Source: Sycon ciliatum
Lineage: Eukaryota > Porifera > Calcarea > Leucosolenida > Sycettidae
Direction: 5' to 3'
DNA length: 64,000 nt
Assembly: GCF_964019385.1 (NCBI RefSeq)
Contig: NC_088655.1
Span: 7,201,633 to 7,265,632, forward strand
This document shows positions 27,441-38,871 of the stretch, one piece after another (within the stretch, counting starts at the first letter, position 1; every line of letters starts with the position of its first letter). A program made the translations under genes and the position numbers. The notes under the pieces were generated by a model. It had not been told where the DNA came from. It saw only the letters and a list, made by a program, of their open reading frames with translations, and ran no database searches.

Positions 27441-27807
27441 GCAGCTTCTGGTGACACCCAGGGCGTATGAACAGTAGTGCATCACTGGGAACGTAGGGTG
27501 ATTGTGTGCTGCTGCGTGTTTGTGGAGGGCTCGATGCTTAAAACTCTGTGCGTGTGTGTTTTTGTGTGTGTTTGTGTGTGTGCGTGCGTGTGTGTGTGTG
27601 ACAGTAGTGGTTGTTTGCATTTTTAAGTGCTCTGACCTCAAGTCGTTTGTGTCACGTAGCACAGCCCTGTCCGTGTGGTATAGACTAGGGCAGGGCTGTG
27701 GTGACCTCCGCCAGTGGCCTTGCAAGCTACTGCGGAGTTGTTGTTGCGCACTCACTGCACAAGTAGTCGGAAAGTTCAATTGAGAATTTCGAAAATTTGA
27801 ATTTGGA
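27441..27807. other. Stretch with (GT)n tract, no gene seen
   Basis: The segment contains an imperfect GT microsatellite at about 27549-27600. Open frames across it are low-complexity and are not supported. Confidence 0.4.
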
Positions 27808-29770
27808 ATGGTGAGGAGGACGACGATGAAGTCCAACCAGACAGAGAGGAGAAAGGAAGGAAGTAGTGGTGGACGTGGGGCTGCTCTCGCTTTCGTGTCG
27901 TGGAATGTTTGTTCCTTTGTCGAGGACTCTGGACACGAGCGGCTCTGCAGAAAGCGGCAAAATAATAATTTGGCGATGGTTCGTAAATTGGATTTTTTGG
28001 TCGTGGAGCTTCGGAGATATGGGATCGCTAAGTTATAGCTGCGTTCCAAAAGACAAAGTGGTTCGAGTCCGATGTCTGGAGAGCTGATGGCTGTATGTTC
28101 TTGCACTCGGGTCGCCGTCTACCAAATGGCGATGGTCCTGCGCGTTGGAATGAAGGTGTTGGAATTGCTGTCGACCTACCCTTTTAATGACATTTGCGTC
28201 AGACCAAGAAATATTGTTATAAGGGTAATATTGTTATAGGGGTAACTGGTTCATTTCATACACATACGTCATAATACATGTACATGGATTTTGTTCATTT
28301 TTTACACTCTTCAAAGCATAAAAAACTGTCGTACATGCACATTATGTACACAGCAAGGTGACCACTGGTGCCCCCATTGCATTTCGTCATGTCCCAGTGA
28401 ATTATCAAGTGAATAGCCCTTTCCCAAAGGTGCTCCTTTAATTCGCACTTAGTGCTTTTCGCGTCCCTCAAAATATGCTGAAAAGTGCTCTGTTTTCAGT
28501 GAAAACAGGCAAAAAGTGCTATTTTTTCAGTGAAGGATAGCCATGATACATGTTCAGATATGAACCCAAGCTGAGAAATGAATACGCACTCTTTCATTTA
28601 TGGGTCCACGAAAGGCAAAACAGGAAGTAAAGTTCAAAAACCCACTTTTTACAGCATTCTGTACAAGCTTCACCAACTTGTTCCCCCCCCCCCGCCCCGA
28701 AAATGCGGCGTGCCAAGGCCCATCCAGATCGAGCACTCGGAAACGGTGACCGCATGCATGAGCAAACAGACTTTAGCACTTTTTCAGCTAAAAAAGCTCA
28801 AAGGTGCGATATTCACCAAAAAACGCAATAAAGGGCGAAAGAAACGGGCTTTTCCAAAAAGGGCCAAAAAGAGCGAAAAAAGGGCGAGCACCTTTGGGAA
28901 AGGGCTACAAGTGAAGCTTTCCCTACTTGGGTAGTGGGCTCTACATATTCCCTGCTAGATATTGTTATAAAATGGAAAATGTCGATTGGTCAGCCCATTT
29001 TATATCGTTATAGGGGTAATATTGTCATAGCAATATTGTTATAGAGGTAAGGCATTGTATACACAAGTCAATGGAGTGATTTGGTTTGGTAGGAAAATAT
29101 TGTTATAAGGGTAATATCGCTATAGAGGTTATCGTTATAAGGGTAGGTCGACTGTATGCTGAACCCAGGTATGATTGAGGCTTGGAGACGTGCTGGTGAG
29201 CAGTGGGGCGCTGTAAGTTCGAGATTGGTTGTGGCCCGTCTCAAGCTAGCGGAGGCAGGGGAACTTCAAGAGCATGGCCAATGGCAGAGAAGGAATGATT
29301 TGTATGTGACAGTTGTGAGTGCGTACGCACCAACCAGTAAAGCTACTGCACCCGTCAAAGATCATTTCTTTACAGATTTGCTGAGGGTGGTCGATGGTGT
29401 ACCAGACAACAATGTCCTGTTGCTGCTTGGTGACTATAATACTAGACTTGGCAGCAGCAATGACGCGGGAGACGAATGGAGGGCTGTGTTTGGGAGATAC
29501 GGTCACGGTGCGCGAGGCTGGTGAGCGGCTTCTGATGTGGTGTGCTACCAACAGGCTTTCTGTAATGAACACCCATTTCCAGAAACCTGCATCGAGGCGT
29601 GGGACCTGGATGCACCCAGCTACGAAGCAAACCCATCTCATAGATTTTATCATCATGAGGCAGCCTCACTCTCGCTTTCGTCTTGATGTCAGCGTAATGC
29701 ACAGTGCCAACCGTTGGACAGACCACCACATGGTTCACAGCAAGCTTCTACTTGATCGTCAGAACCTTTG
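27808..29770 (+). pseudogene. LINE endonuclease (APE-type) fragment, split by a pogo-like element
   Basis: 27808-28167 encodes an APE-endonuclease start (FVSWNVCSF, then MVRKLDFLVVEL), and 29155-29770 continues it with VSAYAPTSKAT, LLGDYNTRLG (the Asp-x-Asn box) and further on WTDHHMV (the His box). A 987-bp transposon sits between. In the second part the frame shifts once near 29490-29500, between the frames ending at 29524 and running to 29771. There is a stop at 28036 and weak frame retention after it. The RT part is absent: a Gypsy fragment begins directly after 29770. This is a dead LINE 5' part of CR1/Jockey/L2 type. Confidence 0.8.
28168..29154. mobile_element. pogo-like non-autonomous DNA transposon inside the LINE
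   Basis: The right end reads, inversely, CAGTCGACCTACCCTTATAA and the left end starts CTGTCGACCTACCC, so the ends are inverted repeats of the pogo/Tigger style (CAGTCGACC). The right flank is TA; the left flank is TG, probably a changed TA. Ladder-like words AATATTGTTATA recur near both ends (28205-28245 and 28960-29130). The inside has no transposase. The insertion splits the LINE endonuclease frame exactly. Confidence 0.75.
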
Positions 29771-30300
29771 ACGTGGAACAAGACATCCTGCAGAAGTCGC
29801 TGGAAGATCACCAGTGCAGAGGTTATACCGAATGGCATCCGGAGGAATTCGAACCGACCCACAGGCGTGATGAATGTGGTCAGCTTGGATGCAGACTCCG
29901 TGAGGGGTCAGCAGCCGCTGTTGGCATCCAGTGTGCAAAAGACAGTAGAGCCGGCGAGCCTAGGTAGGGTGTCCTCAACTCTCGGAAGAGGAAAGTGCTC
30001 GCGCTTCACATTGCCGTTCCGCTTCTTTAGTTCTACGCAGATCCGTACGCAACCATTAGGTTTACGTACCGGCACCAGTCAGAGTGACCCGTTTCCCGGA
30101 CGATGATGCCCATTTCCTCCATACGCGCGAGCTCTTCTGTGACCTTGTCATGTAGAGGCAGAAGCACACGGCGGGCAACACCACAGTGGTACAGCGTGGC
30201 GTTGTTGACGAGCTTGATGTCAGCTGGAGGCCCAACCATACAACCGATGGGCTGTGCTGGCTTGCTGGCACATGATTCTGCTGCATCTAAACGCTGGATC
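29771..30300 (-). pseudogene. Gypsy reverse transcriptase start (fossil part)
   Basis: The - strand shows the RT entrance region (LPLHDKVTEELARMEEMGII) and, nearer 29771-29880, a GRFEFLRMPFGI-type box. Both are typical of Ty3/Gypsy RT. The part is broken and ends where the LINE fragment begins. Confidence 0.75.
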
Positions 30301-30475
30301 AGGCGAAGTCAGAGGCAGTCTCTGCGACTCAACAGGTTGGTTGATCCAGGACCAACGATAACTACCATCTCCATAGAGAACAGTTCACTCTTGTGCATGG
30401 TGTCTGCAGTGAGCTGACCCTTGATGGATAGATGTGCACCGGATGGACCAAGGAGTTTGGTAGTGGATGGTGTGA

Positions 30476-30862
30476 TTACAGGGCGTTGTAAGATATCCTG
30501 TTAGTCGAGTGCATGATACACGATACATCGGCACCTGTGTCGATCTTGAATATCAAATTTGTCGAGCAAACAGGCCGACTTACTGACCAGGAGTCAGTTG
30601 ACTGGGAAGGACTGGTGTTGGATGACAGCTCTGCCACAACACCCATGAGTGGCGACGGGGACGCAAGCGATTCATTTCCGACAGCTCCGGCACCACGCGA
30701 GGTTGCTGGAGTGGAAAGACAGACGGCGGCGAAGTGGCTCTTCTTTCCGCATGAATTACACTTGCGACCAAATGCAGGACACGCAGAACGGTTGCTCTTG
30801 TGTGAACCAGCGTGGCCACACCACGGACTTGTTGAAGATGTAGTGCGGCTCTTCCTCTGCAT
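30476..30862 (-). pseudogene. Gypsy zinc knuckle and aspartic protease (fossil part)
   Basis: The - strand has a knuckle CNSCGKKSHFAAVC (C-x2-C-x4-H-x4-C) followed by a retropepsin box (KIDTGADVSC). This is the gag-to-pol junction of a Ty3/Gypsy element. Confidence 0.85.
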
Positions 30863-31494
30863 GGACGGCGTTGGTGCAGGCTTCGATGGAATGCCACTGC
30901 GCTGGAGACGACTTCTTGCATCTTGCTGCTTTCCTCCAAAGTGGGATGCAGCATTGACTTGCGGCCTGGCGGCTTGTGCTGCAACGTCTCGGCCTGCCTG
31001 GCCCTGAGAACTGCATCCGTGAGGGTGAGTTTTGTGGGCTCAATCTGCTGCAGCTCCTATGCGACTTGACGATCCAGAATGTGAGCGACGAGGCGATCTC
31101 GAATTCTGTTGTCCTTCTGGTCACCGAAGTCACAGAATTTAGCTACGGCGTGAAGTTTCCGAACAATTTCTTCCACGGACTCTCCTGGAAGATGGACGCA
31201 CTGTTGGAAAATGGTCGTCTGATGAAACACGTTCAGTGCTGGCGTAAAGTAAGCGTCCAGCTTCGTCATGACCTTGTCAGTCTTGTCCTCGTCTCCAACG
31301 GCGTCGAATACCAGTTGATCGAGGATAGTTTCGGCCTCTGGGGCCAGCCAGTAGAGCAACGTAGAGATTTGTACTTTCTCGTCTTTCGCGCTGAGCTCTG
31401 AGGCGAGGCGATATCCCACAAACCTGCGTTTCCAAGCCGGTAAGGCATCTGGAATGGAGAAATCAAAGTCTGCAGGCGGCGCGAGCTCGGCCAT
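30863..31494 (-). pseudogene. Gypsy gag (fossil part)
   Basis: The gag begins at the ATG at 31494, about 30 bp after the primer site, with a typical retrotransposon gag core (YRLASELSAKDEKVQISTLL, later FHQTTIFQQCVHLPGESVEE). The later part is broken. It leads into the zinc knuckle region. Confidence 0.85.
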
Positions 31495-31522
31495 TTCTAC
31501 TCGAAGTGTAGACCTGGTTGAC

Positions 31523-31537
31523 TAACTTCTGACACCA
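31523..31537 (-). promoter_or_regulatory. Primer binding site of the Gypsy element
   Basis: Directly next to the LTR the - strand reads TGGTGTCAGAAGTTAG, the start of a tRNA-primed site of a kind common in Gypsy elements. Confidence 0.75.
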
Positions 31538-31872
31538 TGTTGTGTCATGTACTGACATAAGGAAGTGGTTTATTTTACAGACAGATGAGTGTAGATATAG
31601 CGAAGAGTCAGGGAGGCCATGCCCTGCAGAGCTTGGTATCGTGCGTAGCACTGAGGTAGTGCGAGATCACGTACCGTGTATACATGGCGACAGACAGGGG
31701 AGGACTATGCCGTGAATGGGTGAAGGATAGGACACAAACCAAATGTACAAGCATGACGAATAATAAACATGCATGACGAATATAGGAAAGGGTAATTAAA
31801 GTTACTGATGCGATTTCATGATAAGTATTAAATTATATGCCCAAGGTCCGAGTCTAGAGTCGTACTGCCACA
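31538..31872 (-). repeat. LTR of the Gypsy element, 335 bp
   Basis: On the - strand it starts TGTGGCAG and ends ACACAACA, with AATAAA shortly before the end. It sits between the integrase end and the gag start. Confidence 0.75.
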
Positions 31873-31976
31873 GTATTCCTACCCAGAGAACGAGTGCGGG
31901 AACAATCAAGTGAATGATAAGAAATCAAAAATTACAAGAAAAAAGAACAAAGTGGAATACTAGTAGCTGTAAGCGG

Positions 31977-32280
31977 ATGATGCGCAGCGCAGCAAGTCAA
32001 TCAAGCAAATGCGCAGGCTTAACACGATCAACAGAGACAGTTTGGTCCTTACCATTGATACGCAGAGTGAAGTACTTGGGACTGCGCTTGACCACGGGGA
32101 AAGGACCATCATGCTGCGGTTGGAGTGGTAGCCCAACTTCGTCACGGCGCAAATACACTTTAGCGGCTGTGTCCAAATCGCGGGGCAGATAGACAGGATT
32201 CATGCTAGTACGGACAGGAAGAGGACGGATCTGCCACAGAAAGGTAGACAGATGAGATGCGTAATCACTGCGGTGTGTAT
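31977..32280 (-). pseudogene. Gypsy integrase C-terminal region (fossil part)
   Basis: The - strand reads YLPRDLDTAAKVYLRRDEV, HDGPFPVVKRSPKYFTLRI and SVDRVKPAHLLD, the GPF/Y module and end of Ty3/Gypsy integrase. The upper border with the LINE at 32.28 kb is approximate. Confidence 0.85.
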
Positions 32281-32284
32281 GTGG

Positions 32285-33985
32285 CGCGCAACGTCCCTGC
32301 AGCCCTTCTTCGAGCTCATGCAGATGTTCTTGCACCGTCATTGGCCTTACTGTTCAACAAATCCATGAGGGAGGGACATTTCCCAGCTCCTATGAAGGTG
32401 GCCAGCATTTCACCTCTGTTTAAAGGTGGTGATCCCAGCATAGCAAAGAATCACAGACCCGTGTCTCTAATGTCGATAGTTTCAAAGCTTTTGGAACGAG
32501 TCATCCATGATAAGCTCACTCAGTACCTGTGCCGACATGATCTATTTCCACCAACTCAGTTCGGCTATCACATCATTCCACATGTAATGCCCTTGTATTA
32601 GCCGTTAAGGGCATATGCCAAGCCCAGACAAAAAAGTACTTCACGGGGATTGCTTTCGTAGATATGTCAAAAGCATTTGATAAGGTGAAGCACCAAACCC
32701 TTATTCAGGACCTATTCGAGGTCGGAATTGGTGGAACGGTGCTGCAATGGCTTGCAGACTACCTCTCAGATCAGACACAGTATGTCAAAGTCGGTCAGGT
32801 ACAGAGCTCACCATACACCAGCTTCTCCGGAGTACCACAGGGGTCAGTTCTCGGGCCCCTGTTGTTTGTTCTCTACGTCCGTGACATAGCGAAAGAGCTG
32901 TCCCCTTATAACGTTGCGATCCTGCAGTTTGCGGACGATATCTCAATTAGATCCAGCAGCATGAGCACGGATGAGGTGTCCCAAAATCTCTCAAGTGCTG
33001 TCCAGCACCTCGCCGATTGGCTTAGGAACCGCGGTCTCATCTTGAATGAAACGAAGACACAGATCATGTCGATATTGCCAGTACGATCTCAAACATTTGA
33101 CTTGCAAGTGCAATGTAATAGACTGCCTCTGCCAACTGTTCGCTCTGCGTAATATTTAGGTCTCCACTTTGATGCGGACATGAGGTGGAACACCATGGTC
33201 GACCACGTCGCACGGGGCGTCGCGTCGAAAGTTGGCGTGCTCAGACGATACGCACCGTTCCTGCCTTTTCAATGTCGCATAGCCTATTTTCGTTCTTTCA
33301 TTTTATCACACTTTATGTATGCCGCTTCTGTTTACTAACCATTTCTCACGGCGTATCAAAGTAGACGGCTTAATGGGCTCTTCAAGCGTGCTGTACGCAC
33401 AGTCTGTCGGGACACCCACAAGCAATATTCTTACACGCATGAACATCCAAACATTGACCACATACGCCAACATACACCTTCTGGTTTTTATCTGGCGTTG
33501 TCTCCATGACTCCTCTAACATCAGCATGTTGTTCGCTAACTTTTTAAGCCGCAGTAATACCACTCAAACTCGTGGTGGGCACAGCAATTTACTGATTGTC
33601 CCAGCCAGCCCAACTCCATATCTTGCCAAACGTGTTACCTATGCTGGGACCATTTTATGGAACCAGCTCCCCGCTGCGGTCAGGCAAGAAAGAAAACGCA
33701 ATCGCTTTAAGTCAATGGCTCTTGTCTCTTTGCTTACCAGATAAATAAGCCTTTTACAAATGCTGTATGCACTGCTCTTTACGTTTTTTTCTTCTTATGC
33801 AAGTCGCAACTCCTGTTTTGAGTTGTTTTTCTTCTCTCTTTTTCTTTCCCTACTAGTTGCTGTTACACTCACTGATCCTTATGCACATATATACAGCATT
33901 CCCTCACTAGTGGAACCATTGTTATTAGGCTAGGGCCTGTTTTGGACTTCCCACTCTAAATAAAGAATACAAACAACAAACAAAC
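32285..33985 (+). pseudogene. CR1/Jockey-like LINE, reverse transcriptase and 3' end
   Basis: The RT is read in three pieces: to 32601 (LFNKSMREGHFP, ISPLFKGGDP), 32590-33150 (FVDMSKAFDKVKHQTL, SGVPQGSVLGPLLFVLY, LQFADDISIR) and beyond. A one-base frame shift lies near 32575 (FGYHH box), a TAA stop at 33150 replaces the Lys of KYLGLH, and another stop lies near 33335. The copy at 56.5-58.7 kb supports these readings. The 3' end is AATAAAGAATAC followed by an AAC-rich tail at about 33957-33985. The endonuclease half is missing, so the copy is 5' truncated and dead. Confidence 0.88.
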
Positions 33986-34189
33986 GTGGGCGACATGCGA
34001 CATTTGTTCGACGTCGCACTCGATGTGTCTTGCCAGAGTTTGCCTGGCTATATATTTCGATCCGTTCTGTGTTTGAATCATTCTTGTTTGCTCGAAGTGT
34101 TTTAAGACCATCCCACCTCCCTGTTCTCATCACTAATTCACTTTGATAAAGTGAATAAATGGGGTGTTGGCCACGTTCATTTCCAGCTA
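33986..34189. other. Unassigned stretch of about 200 bp
   Basis: No gene or repeat recognised. Confidence 0.3.
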
Positions 34190-34707
34190 CTCAGGGTCGC
34201 AGACTTTTGTAGAAACTTGGCTCCGCCAACATTCTGCTCCGGCAGTGTCTACCCGACCGACCCTGAATCCTCTCTGGTAGAAACTTGGCTCCGCCAACAT
34301 TCTGCTTCGGCCATGTCTACGCATTTCTCTCCGTAGCCTCTCACTCCGATGGCCGGTACTCCCCAGTACCGCAAATTGCTGTGTGTTGTAGTTGATGTGT
34401 GTGTGTTTGTGTGTGTGTGTGTTTGTGTGTGTGCGCGCAATTGGTGTTCGGTGAGCTGCCTGCCCCCCGTCCTTGTCACGGCCCGAAGAAGAGGTGGCGA
34501 GATGTGGTGTCGACTGACCTGGCGGACCTCGGCGTGACCACCTGGCTTGAGAGTTGCCAAGATCGTCCCGGCTGGAGACGAGTTGCGAGTAGCACTCCGC
34601 CGCCACAGCCCGCTCCTGATCGTCTTCTCTGTGTCTGTGAACGCCCGGTTTGTCGACCAGGAGACCTGAAACGACATGCCAAGTTCTGCGCTCGCGTTCT
34701 CACTTGA
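34190..34707 (+). pseudogene. 3' end of another LINE, with C-terminal zinc finger
   Basis: The end of the frame at 34440-34707 reads LFGELPAPRPCHGPKKRWRD, then WLESCQDRPGWRRV, and a closing finger-like CERPVCRPGDLKRHAKFC. This is the usual C-terminal end of RTE/Craig-type LINE proteins (GKRPRGGQKKRW... DRSKWR... finger). A GT microsatellite at about 34397-34436 interrupts the coding part. A 31-bp word (TAGAAACTTGGCTCCGCCAA-type) is duplicated at 34210-34305. Confidence 0.6.
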
Positions 34708-34765
34708 ACTTTACGACATTCGTTATCATTGCATACGCAATGGGCAAGATCAAGGTCAAGGTCAA

Positions 34766-34785
34766 GGTGTGTGTGTGTGTTTGTA

Positions 34786-34852
<67 letters not shown>
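34766..34852. repeat. (GT)n microsatellite
   Basis: A nearly pure GT repeat of about 85 bp. Confidence 0.95.
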
Positions 34853-34855
<3 letters not shown>

Positions 34856-34969
34856 CCCAGCACTAGTTGCTGTGTCTAACGTAGCTGTTCGCTATCATTG
34901 CTTCTGCGTTGGGCAGGTCTGAGATCTGGGTAATGAGGTGTGTGTATGTGTTTATGCGTGTGTTTTTGG

Positions 34970-35036
<67 letters not shown>
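34970..35036. repeat. (GT)n microsatellite upstream of the first ankyrin exon
   Basis: A pure GT tract of about 66 bp. A related but decayed GT/TG tract lies upstream of the second ankyrin exon at 43610-43760. Confidence 0.95.
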
Positions 35037-35039
<3 letters not shown>

Positions 35040-35143
35040 TCCATGAGTATGTACGTGCGTGCATGTGTGCGTGTGCATCAACATGTATATGCTCGTGGGT
35101 ATATGTGGACATGTTTTTTCTTTGTTTTTGCTGCTACTTCCAG

Positions 35144-35242
35144 AAAGGTAACACACCATTACATCTTGCAGTAGAGGAAGGTCATGTTTCCGTAGCAGAT
35201 TATCTACTTAATTCTGGACATTCGTTGGACCCAAAGAATGAT
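35144..35242 (+). CDS. Ankyrin-repeat exon A of a host gene
   Basis: The exon is exactly 99 bp (33 residues), preceded by a pyrimidine stretch and CAG and followed by GTAAGT. It encodes one complete ankyrin repeat: GNTPLHLAVEEGHVSVADYL then LNSGHSLDPKND, with the TPLH box. Both ends are in phase 0, so exons of this type can be added or lost without frame change. The protein would be a scaffold of stacked helix-turn-helix repeats used in protein binding. The next exon of the same design is at 43789, and a third is at 63517. Confidence 0.85.
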
Positions 35243-35555
35243 GTAAGTCAGATTATCCCTGATGCTTTCTCGTTTTTGTATGAGCAGAAAGAAGAATTAA
35301 GCAGTTAAATAGTTTTTGGGAGTAAACTTCCGTGCCTTCTCTTCATGTCGTGACGTACCTTCTCCCGTACATTGTCTCCTTCCGCATCACCAAGGTGATA
35401 TAGCGGCACGAGCAAATAAGAGCAAGAACAATGAATTATAATGTATTAATCTGAAAAGAAGAAGGACAAAATGTTACGAGTTATGACTAACTGTCCACCA
35501 ACGTAACCAGAACTTATACAGTCAGCAAGTGCGACAAAATGGCACAACACTGACA
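35243..35555. other. Start of the following intron
   Basis: The first 60 bp after the exon are closely similar to the intron start after exon B (43888). From about 35447 a half copy of the MITE described at 35946 begins. Confidence 0.5.
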
Positions 35556-37026
35556 AGGAGTACTGAGACATTCGGCGACCTGACTCCTAGCTCCAACAAT
35601 TCTCCAAGGTGCAGAGGAAAGCACAACGAAGAAGAGCACGAGCTACGCGCCACGGCAACAAAAATGCCTAAAGTTACTGGATGATGGCGAAAACAGTAAG
35701 ACTCTTGGACATACCGGCCTTACTACAACTCCACGACGCAAAAAAACTGACCACCCAACTTCGGAGGCTCAAATCTATGTAATACACATAGAAAGGGGAG
35801 GCTAACCAAAGACTATCATGTAAATGTGATGGACTAGTTATGTACAACAACAAGTTCTTCCACACGACTTATGTTTTGCCGTATATGTCATAACCTCTCA
35901 TCAGGTGTGCAAAGTTGAACTCGGATGGTGAGCCAATTAAACTATGGTGAAAAAGGCGAAGGACAAAATGTTACAAGTTATAATTAACTGTCCACCAACG
36001 TAACCAGATCTTATACAGTCAGCGAGTGCGACAAAATGGTGGTTGATGGACAGTTAGTCATATCTCGTAACATTAATTTTTGTCCTTCTCCTTTTTCACC
36101 AAACTTTTATTGGCTCACCATCCGAGTTCATAATTCATTGTATTTGTAATTGCTCTTGTTTGCTCTTCCTTGTATATCACCTGAGGAGAAGGTACAGAAG
36201 TTTACTCGCGAAACCATTAGTTTTCAGAATGTTGTTGAAGAGCTGGAGGTTTGTCCTGTCAACTTTTTTCCTTAGCTTCATTAGCCTGGAAAACGATAAT
36301 GAGTTACTTGCGTCAACTCGAACGTGCTCGTAAGTCCAATGTCTTGAAGAGATCTGGTATATGTTTCCAAGTTGGCTATTCGAGGATTGCAGCATCTCTG
36401 CAATTTTTTATTATTCCTCTGGAATCCCTCTCGAGTGCTGGACTCCAGGTGTCATTGTGTGATCTACAATCGCTTTGTCCGCCCGTGCACAAACCACTCT
36501 GGCTCGCCCCATCCAACAGGGTGGCCATCGCCAATCGGTGAGGACCCTACCTTTGCCTCCTGTACAATATGCATTGCCCATATGCACATAGCCTTCTACA
36601 GAGAATGTTGCCACCCCACAGCCCCAATCCCAAACAGTCCACTCCACCCGTAGTACGTTTTGAAGACCCACCCACGCACACCAACTGGCAAATGAAATTC
36701 CACTCCCTTCCCGCAACAACCTGTGTCGAGCCTACCCTCGCGCAATTTTCCCCGTCTGGAACCAGCTGCTCGTCGGAGTCTTTTCTGGTCCATTTTGCAC
36801 CAATAACTTACAACGTTTCAAAGTTGCAGCCAACCGCTATTTGAAGAATAATGACTAATCGTGGGCACATGATCATCTCTGAGTATCAGCATCATATCTG
36901 CCTCACCCCATGATTTTTCAAATTCCGCTCCACGTACTCCTCCCAATAACGTGTTTCCTTCTTTTCTCTCCTTCTCCTCCTAACACCCTCTGTCTTATCT
37001 TTCCCCACCTTCTAATGTACTGTCTC
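35556..37026 (+). repeat. 1.5-kb repeated block, copy 1 (LINE 3'-end-like)
   Basis: The block matches 40127-41692 almost throughout. Near its end the + strand reads YPRAIFPVWNQL and LQRFKVAANRYLKN, similar to the last residues of Jockey/CR1-type LINE proteins (AIRLWNSLP... FK). The first part is a separate repeat, and a MITE sits at 35946-36100. Frames are short and broken. Confidence 0.6.
35946..36100. mobile_element. 155-bp foldback MITE, copy 1
   Basis: It begins GGTGAAAAAGGCGAAGGACA and ends with the inverse, with about 55-bp arms. Its equivalent at 40630-40778 has the same arms. A half copy lies at 35447-35545. It has no coding capacity. Confidence 0.75.
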
Positions 37027-37130
37027 TCATCTTAACATTTAGTATCATGTATCTGTACCTGTCAGTATGATGCAAGCCAGATATGGATTGATCGAAGAAC
37101 GATAGATTGACCATCACTGTGGATAAGTGT

Positions 37131-37202
37131 CATACTGTAGCTCAGTAGGTTAGAGCATTGCTCGCGAATAGCAAGGTCCCTGGTTCGAGTCCCGGTGGTG
37201 TG
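37131..37202 (+). tRNA. tRNA-like sequence, possible tRNA pseudogene or SINE head
   Basis: The 72 nt fold as a cloverleaf. The acceptor CATACTG pairs with TGGTGTG (with G-U pairs), GCTC/GAGC form the D stem, and TTGCT/AGCAA form the anticodon stem. The T arm CCTGG/CCCGG has one mismatch. The A box TAGCTCAGTAGG and B box GGTTCGAGTCC fit the polymerase III consensus. The anticodon loop CGCGAAT would give CGA (Ser) but lacks the usual U33, and several acceptor pairs are wobble, so a decayed tRNA or a SINE head is likelier than a working tRNA. Confidence 0.5.
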
Positions 37203-38871
37203 ACTGATGAATTTTTCTGTATTTCATATCTGGCTTGCAAGTGTTAAGTTTCAGAGAGAAAAGAGCAGTACGTGGCAGTACGTGGCATGTGGCCTCTGAT
37301 TTCATATTACTTTGAAATTCTCCGTGAAGTCCAAATTTGAAATTGCTACCTGTCACTTCTTTCTTTTTTCTTCTTCTTTCTTTTTGGTACGTTTTATGTA
37401 AAATAAACACAACAACAACATGTCCCCATGATGTCGAGACCTCAGGTCGGCTGAGGGCAGAAAGCCTCACCATCAATGCTCCCACTATGCATTTTTTTGT
37501 CTTTTCCCCAGAGCCGTGATCAATGTAGATAAATAAAAAAAGAAAGAAAAAAACCTCCCTAGCCTAGGCATTCACAGAACGCTTTCTGCACAAGCTCCAT
37601 TGTTCAACTGGCCCAGATATGCTCCTCGCCCGTCTTCCACCCTGAACTACCAACACATCAAGCCATAGCACCCAACTGCGTTCATCACACCAGTTTCAGC
37701 TCGCTCCCACTCTTTCCCTCAGAGAACGGAATGATGTACTTTCGTCCTTCCCTCAGCATGCTGTGGAGGTCTGGGACCAGCTCCAGCAGTGTGTTATGCT
37801 GAACCCATGAACAAGGAAAGAATCGCAAATGTTCAAAGAGAAGGTCAATGCCCACCTGCACTTTACTCACTGGGAGTGGGCAATGGATAGGCTACGAACT
37901 AAAGACAAAAGACGAAAATGCTCTAGCTCTGTTCCCTCTTCCATTAACTTCTAGATTCTCGCTCCACACATACTGGCATACACAGAGACATAGACAGCAA
38001 TAGCGACAACACGCAAAGTGAAGGGTAGTTGGCCGCAGCCAGATGTGACTCAGAAAAAGCAAAGCGCGGCGACAACGAGGAAGAAGGCAGAGAGATGCAA
38101 ACAAAACAGGGAGACTGACAGAGAGAATACATGACAAAAACGAGTAGGCTATGACGTACACAAAGTTGCTCATAGTCCAAGGAGCTAGCACCCTGATCTG
38201 GTGCATTACCTCCCAGTTCAGTGATGAGGAACAACCCACCAAATTGAGCGTGAGAGCATGTAGGGTGTGAATAGTAGTTCAGGTGTCAGGAACTGGCCAG
38301 CCAGGACTTGACCATATCGAATGATAGTGGCTGCTTCGGTGAAAAGCTGAGCATTGCTGGCCGCACTGTAATAACAGGTAGGTGATAGTGATATGTCCAC
38401 GCAGTGCACATGAACAAGGCATCTGATTATCAAACCTGCCTGAACAGCAAGTGGCGACTATAAAGATCACATAATATTATAGCAGATATATCGGTTCAGT
38501 TTGGGCTGAACAGAATCAATCCTCCCATAGCCAACCCCTGAAGTACTCTAAAGCAGGGAGTAGAGAAGAGAAAGGAGAAAGAACAAGCAGGAAAAGCACA
38601 CAGAACAGCAGAGTAAGTCATCTGGATGCAAGAATCATGTACAGGGTTGTACCACAAACAGACTCAGGACAAGTGAAAACCGATAGGGACGGCATGATTA
38701 AGTTCAAAGCATAACATTGTTGGAATTAATCCAGGAATATTCACACAGTGCCGCCAGGCCTCACACAGAACACACAGAGCCCATGCAAGAAGCCAGTAAG
38801 TTACGTCTGATCTGTTTTGCAAAGTGCACGTAACACATGTCCAATCTGACTAGTACAGTGGACAAAATTTG
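37203..38871. other. Long stretch without recognised genes
   Basis: About 1.7 kb with short frames only. I see no repeat partner in the window, no transposon protein and no clear ankyrin exon. It is probably intron of the ankyrin gene. Confidence 0.4.

Larger units (their letters stand above)
29771..32280 (-). mobile_element. Broken Ty3/Gypsy element with a single LTR between integrase end and gag start
   Basis: Read on the - strand, the order is integrase end (32280-31977), LTR (31872-31538), primer site, gag (31494 downward), zinc knuckle and protease, and the start of RT, which stops at 29771. So one LTR serves as the 3' end of one copy and the 5' end of the next, as in tandem copies or a one-LTR circle that inserted. 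The element is broken, with several breaks and large missing parts. The age looks middle to old. Confidence 0.85.

Noticed and set aside
27381-28106. - strand frame of 241 codons
   Set aside because: It runs over a CA/GT simple repeat and opposite the LINE endonuclease, with no motif.
34349-35308. Cys/Val-rich frames over GT microsatellites
   Set aside because: They are translations of simple repeats.
37150-38470. Several short frames on both strands
   Set aside because: They are short, overlapping, without motifs or exon-like borders.
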